From: Dicyema japonicum
Taxonomy: Eukaryota > Dicyemida > Rhombozoa > Dicyemidae
Direction of reading: 5' to 3'
Assembly: GCA_011109175.1 (NCBI GenBank)
Contig: RDEW01000008.1
Location: 408,369 to 472,368, forward strand
DNA length: 64,000 nt
Made by a program: the position numbers and the translations under genes. The notes under the pieces were generated by a model. The model searched no databases. It was not told where the DNA came from and saw nothing but the letters and a program-made list of their open reading frames with translations. Shown here one piece after another: positions 34,151 through 46,066 of this stretch; the stretch's first letter is position 1, and the number at the start of each line of letters is the position of its first letter.

Positions 34151-35339
34151 ATATACTATCAAAATATCCACAAACATGTAAAAAGTTTGAACCGATGTTA
34201 TGTCCAATGAGAAGAGCTGTACATAATTATCGATTCCGCCGGACTCGTCATCCCCCTTGTCGGTCTGGGTTCACTTAGTCTGTTGAGAACTTTTATTTCT
34301 CTCTGACCCAGTGATCTTTGGGGTAATAACAACAATCATTTTACTAAAGACCTTCAGAAGCTGATCGTTGTACGAGGAATTGTCTGAAGGACTCCTTTGA
34401 ATTTGGATGCTTCTGTTGCACCACTACCGGAAAACTTGCAACGCTTCACAGACTCAACTCGATATACCGGAAAACCATATATATGATGGGCCCTCATTTC
34501 CCCTCCCCAATCGGATTCCTCTGCAGGGATGAGAGAAGGCTCTTTCGTACGGTAGTGGGAACAACGGGAGACCACAGACGTTGGATTACTCGATTGCTTG
34601 CGGAAACTGGGATTACCTAACTGTCATGTTATTTCTATCTTTCTTGGTGATCTCGGGGTTTTAAAGAAATAATCATTTCTAATACCACATTCTTGGTGTC
34701 CAAGATTTCAAAAGGGACCAACCATTCTGACCTTCGACACCAGAAAACTTAAATATATGAAAAAGAGACGCACTCCATATTCTGACATTCAAAAATTTGG
34801 TTGATAGGTATGTTGTCTACAGAAGTCTGCACCTTAGTATTTGCTGTCTTTAAGGGGTCGTGTAGCATGGGTGGCCATAAAGTCGTGCATTTTTAGCTCA
34901 AGTTTGGTTTTTTGGGGAAGTGTGTTTTTGAGGTCAGTGAGGATCCTACGAATGTGCTAGTGGATTTGAGTAGTGGGAAGGTTGGATGCTTAGGGTCAAG
35001 TGAGTGCTGGAGATATTGTTTGGATATGGAGGTGATCACTTAACTGAAAATTTTTATCTCAAGTGTAAGCAGTCAACGTGAATAGATTTTAAACAGTCCG
35101 TACTTAACTGGTCGATGATTCTGTTATACGCCTTCTGCAATTCCTAAGAGACGTCAGTTGATCTACCTGTGCCTAGATGATTCAACAATAGCTTCCATGA
35201 TTTCAATAACTCGTATTTCAACCGTGACGGTCCTCTAAAATTGTTAATGTGTTTAATAATGATAAACTTCAACTACGATACATAATTAAGTTCATTTTAA
35301 AGTGAAATTAAATATTTGACATTTGTAATGCTCTCACAA
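34151..35339. other. Unassigned spacer between two LINEs
   Basis: Broken frames only. 35140-35190 weakly resembles the start of R1 (CAATTCCTAAGAGACGTCAG, TTGATCTACC). A T/G-rich stretch at 34840-35040 shows no repeat unit. Confidence 0.35.
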
Positions 35340-37810
35340 AAGTCATGGGAAGACAAAAAAGAACTTCATGGGAAGACACGGACATGGGAAAAGAAACTTG
35401 CCTGGGACCATACTCGCCATTTCTGCACGGCAAACAAACTGTTCTTGTGCAACACCGCATTTCTCATCGTGCATGCCACATAACCCTGATGGGCGAACGA
35501 AGAAACCAGAAGGAAAACTAGTCCCTATTACAACCAATTGATTATATTTATGTCGGATCAATGACAAACTCTCTTATAAACGCACGCTCATACGAAGTTC
35601 AAAACTGTCAGCGATCACAGAATGGTTTGTCACCTTCAGCCTGGCGAACATGGTACAAAATAAGAAACATAATAACATTACAAACAATAATAATGAGAAT
35701 ACAAGAAATGGATATTCAACGGGAAAACTGATTTCTAATCAAGACACAGTCAAAAGTTATCAAAAACACATCTGCTCTTATCTGAAGGACCAAACAGTAG
35801 GAATTTCGTGGGATCACACGAAGTAAATAATAAACGAAGCAGCAAGCCAGTACCTCGGCACGCGGGAGATGGCCAGTAAGGGTCTGACGACACATACGGA
35901 ACTAGTAAAGGAATTAGCAAAGGAGTTAAAGGAAATCCATACAAAAAAACTAATCGAAAAAGACTATAACAAGAGAAAAGTCCTTCAGGGGCAGAGGGAC
36001 CAAATCCGTAGAAAAATCAGGAGACTGAACAAGACACTTCACCAAGAAGAACTTCTTCGCAAAATCAATGAAGTATCCAAACTAAAGGATAATTCACAAA
36101 TGTATATGGCCGCTCGTTTACTACGCCACACAAACCGGAAGGAACGAATAATCATCAAAGACAAAAATGGCAAGACATTACTGAATACTGAAGAGCAAGC
36201 GGAGGTAATTGCAACACATTTTGAGAAATTTTAATGTGACTACAGCAATCCCCCCATTCAAAGGAAAGCCTAGACCTTTAAAAGAACCAATTACAATTTT
36301 GGAAGTAAAAACAGCATGTCAAAAACTAAAAAATAACAGAAGCTCTGGACCAGATATGAAAAACCCATAACTACTGAAGTACGCGCCTGACCCCCTTTTT
36401 GAAAAAATCCCTACACTACTAAATGAAATGTTTTCTACTAACTCAACCCTGCCTCCGGGATGGGGATTACTAATACACATACGAAACCCAATATACCCAA
36501 AGGACCGGTTGAAAATTTACGACCTATTATATTATCAAACTATATACGGAAAGTTTTAGCTAACATTGTATTGGAACGAATAAAAATACTCACCTATGAC
36601 TACCTACCCGAAAGTCAAAGTGGGTTCAAAGAAGGAAGATCAAGAGCTGATTTAGTCTGAAGTCTAAGATGGAGATGTGCAACACATCAAAGATATTGCA
36701 ATGCCATCCACATTCTGGGAATAGATCTATCAAAAGCCTTTGACTCGGTTAACAGGAAAAATTGATGACAGTGCTGGAAGGGTTTATTGACGAATCGAGT
36801 CTAAGAATGATTCAAATCCTTCTATCTAACACAGAGCTCCTTGTGAGAGTTGGAAAAACCTACTCAAGAAAATTTGAAACAAACACAGGCACTCCTCAAG
36901 GAGACTCCCTCTCTCCCCTACTATTCACAATATACTTGGAGGCCGCTATGAGGAACTGAGACCATTATATCAAGGAAAAATAGAAGAAGTGATTTATGCT
37001 GATGATATCGACCTAATTTCTGAAGACAAAGAACTCCTGGAGCATGTACTAGAAAAAGCACCAGATATACTTGAGAAATGGTTTCTCACCGTGAACAGGG
37101 AAAAAACAGAACGGACAGAGATAAGAAGAATGAACAACTCACTCGAAGAAAAATGGAGACACATAAAGAAACTTGGCTCACTACTAGGAGATAGCGAAGA
37201 CATCATACGGAGAAAAACATTGGCAAATGCGGCATTACAAAGGCTTAAAAATCTTTGGCTAAAACGGAAAGGATATAACATAAAACAAAGGATTATGTTA
37301 TACGACACTTTCATCAAACCAATTCTACTATACAACTCTGGGACCTGGGCCACCTCTAAAGAGGAAATGGAGAGGCTAGACTCATTTCACAGGAATCATC
37401 TAAGAAACATAATTGGAATGTCCTGGCCATCCAAGATCTCGCGGAATGGACTGTACAATAAGTGTGACTGTAAACCATTAAGCCACGAGATCATTAGCTC
37501 TCGTTGAAGACTTTTTGGACACGTCCTGAGGTTGGACCCGATATCCCCTCCGAACATCGCAATGGAAGATTACTACTCCTCCAATGTAAAACGCTTTCGT
37601 GGAAGACCAAGAACTACCCTTCCGGTCGTTCTACAAAACGATCTGAAAGCCGTGAAGAAAACATTGGCATCTGGTGACGATTTGGACTCACTGAGGGACC
37701 GAGCAAAGACCAGAAGAGCTTGGAGCAACCTAACTAATTCTCTTATATTTTTTGCTGCACATGCGGGGCTATAAATATTATGGCTCTCGTGAAAGTGCTA
37801 ATAAATAAAA
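35340..37810 (+). pseudogene. LINE-C non-LTR retrotransposon, RT remnant
   Basis: Long frames with few interruptions. A charged linker (LVKELAKELKEIHTKKLIEK) is followed by the RT: LRPIILSNYIRKVLANIVLE, LPESQSGFKEGRS, ILGIDLSKAFDSV, NTGTPQGDSLSPLLFTIY, and an intact catalytic box EVIYADDIDLISED. After it come LGSLLGDSEDIIRRK, LLYNSGTWATSKEEMERLDS, RLFGHVLRLDP, RFRGRPRTTLPVVL and a stop at 37772-37774. This end is typical of invertebrate endonuclease-reverse transcriptase LINEs. Stops (for example at 36234 and 36658) and shifts inactivate this copy, but it is the youngest-looking RT in the window. The 3' UTR at 37765-37810 is shared with the SINE at 39.4 kb. Confidence 0.85.
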
Positions 37811-37984
37811 GTGATAACAGACCCATACACTAGTCATGGAAGTTGATCTTAGCAACAACAATTACGTTGGAATCATAAAATAACTTCAATGTGGACTTAA
37901 CAAATAAATTAATGTAATTAGATCATTGGAATGGATTCAATCTTATCAGCTGGTACTTTAACATAATCCTGTAATATTAACAAA

Positions 37985-38363
37985 TTATAATACGGAATTC
38001 TGACCAGTCGTCTCATCCTCCGCCTCATCAATTTCATATTGAAACACAGAGTCCGTCAATCCTAGGCACGAAGCCAAACCATAGCCGACTCCCTGAACAT
38101 CTTAAAAGTAAAAAGTACTAAAATACAGTTAATGGTGCGGACAATAAATGATGGGAATACTTTCATTAATGATTCCTGAAATAGTCTAATACACCTTTAC
38201 CCCATATCGGGAGATCACATCATTATCGAGTTCATCATCGTCACTTAAAGTCCCGTCTGTATACTGTCTTGTAGTTGAACCATCTTTGAAGTGAATTATT
38301 CGTTCTACTTTTTTTGGTTCTTCTTGTTTAATTTCCTAAACATGAAATATTTATACATACCAT
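37985..38363 (-). CDS. FAM177-family protein
   Basis: Four exons give 100 residues. The first exon is just the ATG (38361-38363). Introns are 38336-38360 (25 nt), 38176-38200 (25 nt) and 38101-38126 (26 nt). The protein has the two FAM177 signatures: KKVERIIHFKDGSTTRQYT followed by an acidic stretch (DGTLSDDDELDN), and YVQGVGYGLASCLGLTDSVF followed by QYEIDEAEDE, which corresponds to the G-x-x-LA-x-x-LGI-T...YQYEIDE end of the family. FAM177 proteins are small conserved animal proteins, reported at the Golgi in vertebrates, with no enzymatic motif. A one-codon first exon followed by a 25-nt intron is notable. Confidence 0.84.
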
Positions 38364-38639
38364 AATCCTTTAATAAATTGATTTATTATTTAATTTGAAT
38401 TTATTCTAAATAATTAATTTTATTTTAAATGCTCAATAAAGTTTATAAATTAAATAAAAACAATAAAAGGGAAGGTTCAAAAGCTATTTTCCTTAACGAC
38501 CTCTATTTTCACTACTAAATATCAGAATCTTGTTTAGGATGAACCTTTATGTTTTCAACAAGCCCGATGGATGAATTTATTCCATTTCTGTCGGAAATTA
38601 CGTCTATGTTTAAAAACTGCTCTAAGACGTGCCTCAGAG

Positions 38640-38935
38640 CTGTCGTCCATGCAAATTAGAATGAGATGCTAACATCCATTCAACAATATCTTTCTTCGAT
38701 TTCGAGTGGAAATCTTATTTCTGTTATACTGGATATTTCCAACCCCTTTAACCGTGTTAGACAGGATTGCCTTTTTAAAGATTGCACTCGTCTGGCATCC
38801 GAGATCTTGAAACTCGGTGCCCTGGACATTGCAATCGTCTTAGTAGACAATATTGTCCGTTCTCAAACCGTATCCAATAACTCCTTTTACTGCTTGGCTC
38901 ACTTTCTTTACCTTGACTGTCGATGATGCTACACA
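38640..38935 (+). pseudogene. Non-LTR reverse transcriptase fragment
   Basis: LTSIQQYLSSISSGNLISVI then LDISNPFNRVRQDCLFKDC matches the RT motif where a catalytic Asp sits in D-x-S-x-A-F-x-x-V. It is truncated on both sides and followed by stops. Family B or a relative is likely but not certain. Confidence 0.55.
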
Positions 38936-39424
38936 TAATACCTCATTGTCATTGTCACGTCTTGGGTGGTCATGCTTTTGCCTTAACACCTCGGAGAAAG
39001 ATTACCAACATTTTTATGTCAGACCCAGAATTCATTTTCCTCCATTCAACAAGATTTTTCTTCGATAGCCCCCCGAGGGGCTACTTTACAGGTGATTAAA
39101 TTTCATTAAATTTAATTTGTTTTAATAATAAATAATAATTTTACTTAGTCATGTCCGTTTTCGTTAATGAGTTAAGACACCTGATTGCAGGGTAGAGGAT
39201 TTGATCGAATATTTCAGAAGAAAAAGTTTATTGAAGAGTGTCATGCACTGTATTTATTGCCTGTTGCCTATGAAAGAAGTGACGCAACGAAACATGTGGA
39301 TAAGTATTCTGGAAATGCACAAATGCAATGTGTACTAATACAAATCAACTCAATCAATTAGAAACGATAGTTGTTTTCCGGATTTAAACATATCTTTGGA
39401 TATTAAGCCTTATTTAATAATAAT

Positions 39425-39729
39425 AGCCTTTTCACGAGAGCCATAGTATTTATAGCTCCGCATAGGCAAAACATACACCTTATTTAAGTAAAGAACAGTT
39501 AATTTTAGCTAATCGTAGAACCAAGGAAAATCCACTTCGATTTTCTTTTTCTTGTGTGTGGGTCCTTTCTAGACAATCCAGTTCCGCAGTGAGTACCCAC
39601 TGATGACGGCGTCACTCGTCAAACCCTTTTGGCATCGTAGATGCGTGGAACCTTCCACCAGGTGAACAGCAGCGAGAATCGAACTCGTAACATAAGTCAC
39701 TTTAGCTCGACACGTAACCACTATGCCTT
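39425..39729 (-). repeat. tRNA-derived SINE with a LINE-C-like tail
   Basis: Read on the reverse strand from 39729, the element opens with GGCATAGTGGTTACGTGTC, resembling a pol III A box, and about 40 nt later has CGAGTTCGATTCTCGCTGC, a clear B box (GTTCGATTC) of a tRNA. The body follows, with GGTTCCACGCATCTACGATG and GACGAGTGACGCC. The last 45 nt (GCGGAGCTATAAATACTATG then GCTCTCGTGAAAAGGCTATT) match the 3' end of LINE-C at 37760-37810 almost base for base. An internal pol III promoter head plus a partner-LINE tail is the standard SINE plan. Confidence 0.72.
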
Positions 39730-39799
39730 ATTTGATGTTGGTTCCAATTATAATTTAAAAAACACTATAACTTTTTATATTTTTCGTGAAGGGGGCTAC

Positions 39800-40115
39800 T
39801 TTACAAATGATCCTAAAATTTTTGTTACTTCTAGACAATGCTAATGTTCATTGCATAGATGAAATCTTCACATTGAATTGTTTTTTCTACCACCAAATAC
39901 AACATCGAAATTGCAACCTTTGGATCAGGGATTATAAATTCTTTAAATCAAAATATGAAAAAGCTTGAAAAGAAATTTAAGCATGATCGAAGACAATTCT
40001 GAAAATACATATGAGAGATTAAAAGAATATAAATTAATCAATTCTTTACCTTTAATTAGTGAATCGTGGAAAATGTTTTCGTCAGATACAATAAAAAATT
40101 GTTTTTACTAATGAA
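39800..40115 (+). pseudogene. Second pogo/Tigger transposase fragment
   Basis: Encodes KFLLLLDNANVHCIDEIF, then in a shifted frame FLPPNTTSKLQPLDQGIINS followed by LNQNMKKLEKKF. These are the D-N-x-x-x-H and LPPNTTSxLQPLDQGII motifs of the pogo DDE core. Short and frameshifted; inactive. Distinct in sequence from the 4-kb copy (LPMDQGVIKTF there). Confidence 0.78.
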
Positions 40116-40139
40116 TATTGTATATTCATTTTTTCTGCC

Positions 40140-41050
40140 GCTGAAAACTCAGATATGAAAACGAGCAAAATATGTGGTTCTACTCGAGGATGTTTGGTTT
40201 GTTCTGAAGTAGTTGTCCATTTCGACATTTGCGGGGACCTGGTCATTTAGACGTAGCACGTGGCCAAAGAGGCTCTATCTTGATTTGAAAATATCATCTG
40301 ACAGTACGTCGGGTTTGCATTTATTATAAAGGTCTGCATTAGAGATTTCATAGGCCAGTTGATCTTGATTACCGATTTGATCTGAGTTTTGTGGAAGGAG
40401 TCAAGACGGTCCATTTCCCGTTTAGGGATTCCCCAAGTATTAGAGTTGTAGGTTAGTACCGGAATGACAAAAGCTTTGTATATTCTTAGCCTGGTGTTTA
40501 GTACTATCCTTTTCTGTGCCCCATATTGACGATATTTTTTTTTAGCAAGGATCTTCCTACGAGTAACATCTTCAGAGTCTCCTAGAAGCGAGCCAATCTT
40601 CTCTTAGCTTCTCCATAACTCGTCCGATCTCCGATCATTACGTGTAAGCGTTGTAAACTCCGTTTTTGTCTGGATTTACGGTTAAGAACCATTTCGAATA
40701 TATGTTTCAGAGTACGCTGAGCATTGCTGAAGTGTTTGAGTATCCTCAGAAACAAAGTCCAGATTGTCCGCATAACATAAATTATCTCATCATAGTTGTT
40801 TCCAATCTCTTAGTGCAGCTTCAAAATAAACAATAAAGAGGACCGGAGATAGCGATTCCCCTATGGAACTCCACGTGAAGTCGGAAAAAGTTGGAAGTAC
40901 ATTTGCCAATTTTGACAGAAAGATGACTGTTCTGCATGACCAGGCATATTATTTAACGTCGTCTGGGTGAAGTAAACTCTTCAGAACTTCCATAAGTTTT
41001 CCCCTGTGTACCGAATCGAATGCACTGGACATATAAATGCAAAGTATTTC
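40140..41050 (-). pseudogene. LINE-C-related retrotransposon fragment
   Basis: Reverse-strand translation shows YMSSAFDSVHRGKLMEVL (RT motif with D replaced), the catalytic box YADNLDFVSED in a frame shifted by one base from the preceding EIIY, KIGSLLGDSEDVTRRK, VIPVLTYNSNTWGIPKREMD followed by RLDSF, and the family's terminal region up to about 40140. Related to 35340-37810 but clearly diverged, so a second subfamily. Confidence 0.75.
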
Positions 41051-42343
41051 AACAATCCACTTAACCATGAAATTTTTAATTAAAAAAACCTTTCAAAAAT
41101 CAACCACAACGAGTAAACTAATTTAAGAAATCATATTAAAAGCAAGAAATGAGATGGTTGCTGAGAGGGATTATATTGACATAACCCGGAGGACACAGAG
41201 AAAGAAGGTAATAGTAATATGATCCGGGTGCCAGTTATCAAACCTGCCATGTTCATTCTGTAATCATTGATAGACCTCATTGCTTCCCGAAAGTGTCTGC
41301 ACTGAGCACAGGAAAAAAAAGGCAAGGCGATGAGGGGAATCAGGATCAACTAATTGGTTCGGTCGCTATTACTTTTTTCTCTGTGTTTCATGAGGTTCTT
41401 TAAGTAAAAAAATTAAACTATAAAAATATTAAAGTTCTACTTTATTGGTTTTGTAATCGATTAAGTAGTTTATCCTTAAAATGTTTACATTTTCTAATAA
41501 CATTTAATCTTGCAATCAATAAATGTAAGTGGTTGGTAGAACACATTAGCATGCACAACTGAAAGTATGAAATTAAATTCAAAAAAAGCTATATCTCATT
41601 TTAGTATTAAGTTCAAACAAAGGGTTTTATTTTAATTATGTAACCAGAAACATGGGTAGCCAGTCGAGCGTGCAAACCTCACATTCAGAGATATAATATA
41701 TCATTTTCTAGGAAACAAATTGAGTATTGATTTTTGTGATTAAATAATAAAATATGTGATTATTAATTTTAAATTCCATAACTCAGCATGAATCAACATT
41801 AATTAAAATTCCCAAACCAATACCTCATGTAATATTAAATAAACCAGTAGATTAATGAGAACCAAAATATCAAATTTTCAATAAACCTCAGTATTTAATG
41901 ATCCAAACCTGCCATCAAATTTGATACTAATAAATCTCCTAACATGAGCCGATCCATGGGCGTGACTGACATTTGCCACCCATCACTTAACAGCCTAAAC
42001 CCCTATGACTAAGCCTAACAGGATGAATAATGATAGCTTTGGTGGTAAAATCCACATGTAAAATATGCCACAGTCACAATAAACAAATAAATTAAATAGA
42101 ACGACAGTTAATACATAAAAGTTTGTAATCCCATGAGAACCACCTATTTCCTACGCAGTTACTGCATATATTTGACCCACATTTACTATATTTAAGCAAG
42201 AATTATGAACCAGCAATGTCCAGCAAACGATTCGAATTTCCTAGTACACACATAACACAATGTATCCAACTCAAAATCTAATGGGTGATCACAAATGTCA
42301 AAATCACTCACCGATTGAAGTGACAAGTTGGAAAGCTGGCCAG
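41051..42343. other. Intergenic; one unassigned reverse-strand frame
   Basis: 41131-41349 on the reverse strand is open (SCAQCRHFREAMRSINDYRM) but lacks an ATG and recognised homology. The rest is AT-rich non-coding sequence downstream of the myotubularin gene. Confidence 0.35.
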
Positions 42344-44261
42344 TTACAAATCACAGCATACAGATGAGAACCTGTCACTCTGCATCGAAGTCACGTTTGG
42401 AGTATAACTGAATGAAGCTAATCCGTCAAAATCAACAAAGAGTTTAAAATCCTTAGTTTTTGCTAATTTGTGGTCTTTATCACAAAAATCGAATGGTAAT
42501 CTAACAGGATTATGTTCTTCCACAGGACGGGAAGAAATGTCCAAACTGCGAGAAGAGTCGAAGTAAAATCTCTTCCAAAACTGAAAGCCTCTCTGATTTG
42601 ACAAAATCACATTCTTTGGAGATGGAGGTTCCGAGGAAAATCGAGAATTCACAAACGAGGGGTCATCCGCCTCAAATACGACCAAATACAAAACGGTCCA
42701 TCATTAATCCCCAACGTTTCTCTCTCGTAAGCAGAATTATACAAAAAATCTCCAAAAAATGACGAATACACGTGCTGAATCAGACGAACCTAAAATGGTA
42801 AGGACAGATCAACCAAAAATTCTTCATTGAACTCGAAGTAGTCTGGAAATTCAGTCATTAGTTGGTAGACACACTCAACCCACTGAAGGAAAATAGGGGA
42901 TCGCTCCTCCCTGTGCTCCAAATTGTCATACGTAGTGTCACACCTTGTTCCGAAACAATGTCCGTGAAGAATCCACTCCTTCTCCACCAAAACATGAAAT
43001 CCCTAAGCTAAACTTTCAACCATACTTTAATCGTGCGGTAGAACGGATCCATCTGCAGCTGAACCAAAGAAGAAATCTGAGCCGTTCTGTCCCAGCCGTC
43101 CGAACAGTGGACAAGGAGAGATCGGTTGTGGTCCAAGACCTCCAACACACACTGATTGGCCCCGTTCATGATTCCTTCAATTGTTTGAAGCCATTTACAG
43201 CCATCCAGACCAGTCAGCTTATCCCTAAACTAAGTTTGGGAGTTACAGTGGCTGTTCATGTCCCACAAATCTGCTGGCTTCAGAACGCATTTTCCGCGCG
43301 TATAGACGAACTGTGTGAATGTTGGGGATTCCAAGGAACATGACAGGGTGAATTTTATAGAAATCTACGTTAAAGTGAAAATTACTGTCATATTCCCGTC
43401 CACCTCCACGTGCTCGGTTTATTTCAGCCCCACTGTAGGATCGGCAGTCAACAATACGGATTCCATGGTCGGATTCACACAGTTCCGAAACTACTGATAT
43501 GTAGTCTTCGTCTTCAGTACATCTTCTACCCATAAGACCATATCGTGGTTGAGAACACCGCATCATCACAGCATCATTCCACGGACACCTTATTGTGAGG
43601 GTAGTAGATACCGCCAAACGACGGATGGTAGTCTCATTTTCGTGCGAAAGTCAGTCATTTTGGTTAAATCCTCATCAGAAATGCTTGCGGGAACCAAAAT
43701 GGTCCGCGGATATGTTGGAGTCAGTTCATATTTCCGATTCGCTTTGGAAATCCTCCATTTTGTGCCAGATCTATAGTCAAAACCGAGTCGTTTTATCTCC
43801 CATTTCATTATATCAGGAATAACTGCAATTAGCCGATAAAAAAACCCCTACGAATTCCGAGAGACTCCCTCATCCACTGATTCCTGGTCTTTAAAGGTCC
43901 ACATAGCTTTGATGAACTCTCCTGTATGAGAGAAGCTGGTCTAGGACAGTCTGACTGAGTCCTGTCAAAACAGTCCTTGATTTTTTCAACGAGAGAAGAA
44001 CTTTTGAAGTAAATTCTGAGGAGTGATTGAAAGAGAAAACTTCATTTCCATCAGATCGTAACGTTTGAGGAAAAGTTGTCTTTGTGTGACATTGGGAGTG
44101 TAGGTTTTGATCATTCTGCGAAAGAGAATAACCCATTGGTCGTCCACCAGACAGAGAAGTCGGTAGTTTGTGACAACAACCACCTCATTTTCCACGACTG
44201 AGCACAACTGGAGCTTTTCTCCGGGGAGCAGAATGTCGTCCACCAGTTTGTTTACTTCCAT
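42344..44261 (-). CDS. Myotubularin-related phosphoinositide 3-phosphatase
   Basis: PH-GRAM domain first (MEVNKLVDDILLPGEKLQLC, VVVVTNYRLLCL), then the phosphatase: WRISKANRKYELTPTYPRTI, LVPASISDEDL, MRCSQPRYGLMGRRCTEDED, GIRIVDCRSYSGAEINRARG, and the active site LLVHCSDGWDRTAQ, matching C-S-D-G-W-D-R of active members. The 3-phosphate of PI3P and PI(3,5)P2 is removed at endosomes. C-terminal FEFNEEF-LVRLIQHVYSSFFG and IWSYLRRMTP are normal. Introns of 23, 24 and 28 nt were resolved, including one of 24 nt that is a multiple of three and contains an in-frame TAG (42788-42811 region). A one-base frameshift is needed near 42640. Closest in layout to MTMR6/7/8, though no coiled coil is evident at the end. 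Confidence 0.93.
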
Positions 44262-44911
44262 ATCTGTGAATAAAGGTCTGATTGATTATATAATACAGCA
44301 GAACTGATCAATATTATAAGTAAGCGGGATTAAATTATGCAATACAAGGCAATAGCAAAATAGAATTTCAACCGCAATAACACGTTAAGTACTATTATGT
44401 GCTACTTGTGTATTTTAAACGGTTTAAATTTGATTAACCATAATAATTTTATATTTTATATTAATTAGTTCTTTTAAATTTCAATAAATAATGATTTATG
44501 AATTTATATGGGGAGTTTTAATTATCTATGATCCCAGCTAAGATACACTTATTTAAGAAATATATAGGGATTAACTAAAAACTCTGAATTTTAAGATATC
44601 CTCCAAGTTACCAAAATAGGGAATATTGAGAGATCGATGAATTCGGCATTAAGAATGTATTTATAGAACAAGAGTGACCGAACAATATTGATCGGTTTAT
44701 TTTGGTGACTCCAATCTTAGCAAAATAATAATCTATTTTTTTTGTTTCCAAAGTCAAATAATCGCTGGTTATTTCAAATTTAGAGGATTAATGAAATTAA
44801 GTTACATCGATTTTCAAAAAAATAAATTCTTATTTTTCATAGACAAGTGAAAATCATGAAATTAAAAATTTTATTTTATAATTATTTTTAAAATTCAAAT
44901 TTAATAATATA
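44262..44911. promoter_or_regulatory. Shared upstream region of divergent myotubularin and CDK10 genes
   Basis: 650 bp of AT-rich non-coding sequence between two divergent start codons (44261 reverse, 44912 forward). No coding potential or repeat copy is seen, so both promoters must lie here. No specific element can be named. Confidence 0.45.
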
Positions 44912-46066
44912 ATGGAGCATGGCGCTGGAAGGCTTAAGTTGTTATCTTTCTCAACTCTCAAATACTTTAATGTACCCGATGAAGATAAATGGGGACTGTG
45001 CAGGTCAATAAACAAATTCGAGATACTCAACACTATTGGAGAGGGAGCCTATGGAGTCGTTTATAGGGCCATCAACAGGAGAAGCAGAGAGATTGTCGCT
45101 CTGAAAAAGGTGAAAATGAATCCTGGTGGACAACCTGTCGTGGGAGTTCCAGTCACAGCCTTACGGGAGATAAATATACTTCTGAACCTCCAACATGAAC
45201 ATCTAGTGAACTTCAAAGAGGTCTTTGTGGACCATGACATGTCTTCAGTTTACCTAGCTATGGAATTTTGCGAGCACGACCTTTCCTCAGTATGTGACCA
45301 TCTCAATCGTCCATTTGACGAATCCCAAGTCAAATGCGTTTTCCTGCAGGTAATGAATCTGTTAATTTAAGGTTCTGTCTGGATTACGTTTCCTGCACAT
45401 AAACTATGTCATCCACAGGGACCTCAAGTTGTCCAACCTCCTTATGACGAGCAAGGGCAGGGTAAAGATAGCCGATCTCGGACTGTCTCGTGTGTACCAG
45501 TTGCCTTTGACACAAATGAGCCCGAATGTGGTCACCTTGTGGTACCGGTCTCCTGAGATTCTCCTGGGGGCTTCCCATCAGACTACTGGGATCGACATTT
45601 GGGCGGCGGGGTGCATTCTTGCGGAGCTCCTTTTGTGGAGGCCATTTATGCCTGGGAGGTCTTGAGTGTGATTCAATGCTTTTTATCTCTTAGAACTGAA
45701 ATCGAACAGATTGATCTCATTATAAAGCAGTTCGGGTCTCCTACCAGCAAGATCTGGCCACATATGGACGACCTTCCACTTATGAAGAAGTTTTCTCTTC
45801 GACAACAACCTTACAACACCATGAAGGAGACTTTCCCCAAGCTTTCTGAGGCTGGTTTGGATCTTCTGAACTCGATGTTCACGTATGACCCCCGGAAACG
45901 AGTGACAGCGTCGATTTGTGCGGATTCTGACTACTTCAAGGAACCTCCGTTGGCGTGTGACTCAGATTTTTTGCCAATTCTCCGTGACTACAGATCCACA
46001 AACTCGTCAAGTGACTCCAGGCATATTGAACATGGGCCTGCTAAGTTTTATAAACTCGGTCATTGA
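44912..46066 (+). CDS. CDK10: Cyclin-dependent kinase 10
   Basis: Three exons (introns 45350-45371, 22 nt, and 45659-45693, 35 nt) give 365 residues, the size of animal CDK10 (about 360). Kinase landmarks: [12 protein letters not shown] (ATP loop), VALKKVKM (catalytic Lys), VPVTALREI in place of [19 protein letters not shown] (catalytic loop), [23 protein letters not shown] (activation segment). The N-terminal [15 protein letters not shown] and C-terminal [31 protein letters not shown] are CDK10-like. CDK10 pairs with cyclin M in vertebrates and phosphorylates ETS2; it is a nuclear/ciliogenesis-linked regulator. Odd feature: the metal-binding DFG is DLG here. Confidence 0.94.

Noticed and set aside
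39669-39729. A functional tRNA gene
   Set aside because: A- and B-box-like sequences are present but no cloverleaf (acceptor stem pairing, anticodon arm) can be drawn, and the unit continues into a repeat body with a LINE tail, so it is a SINE head.
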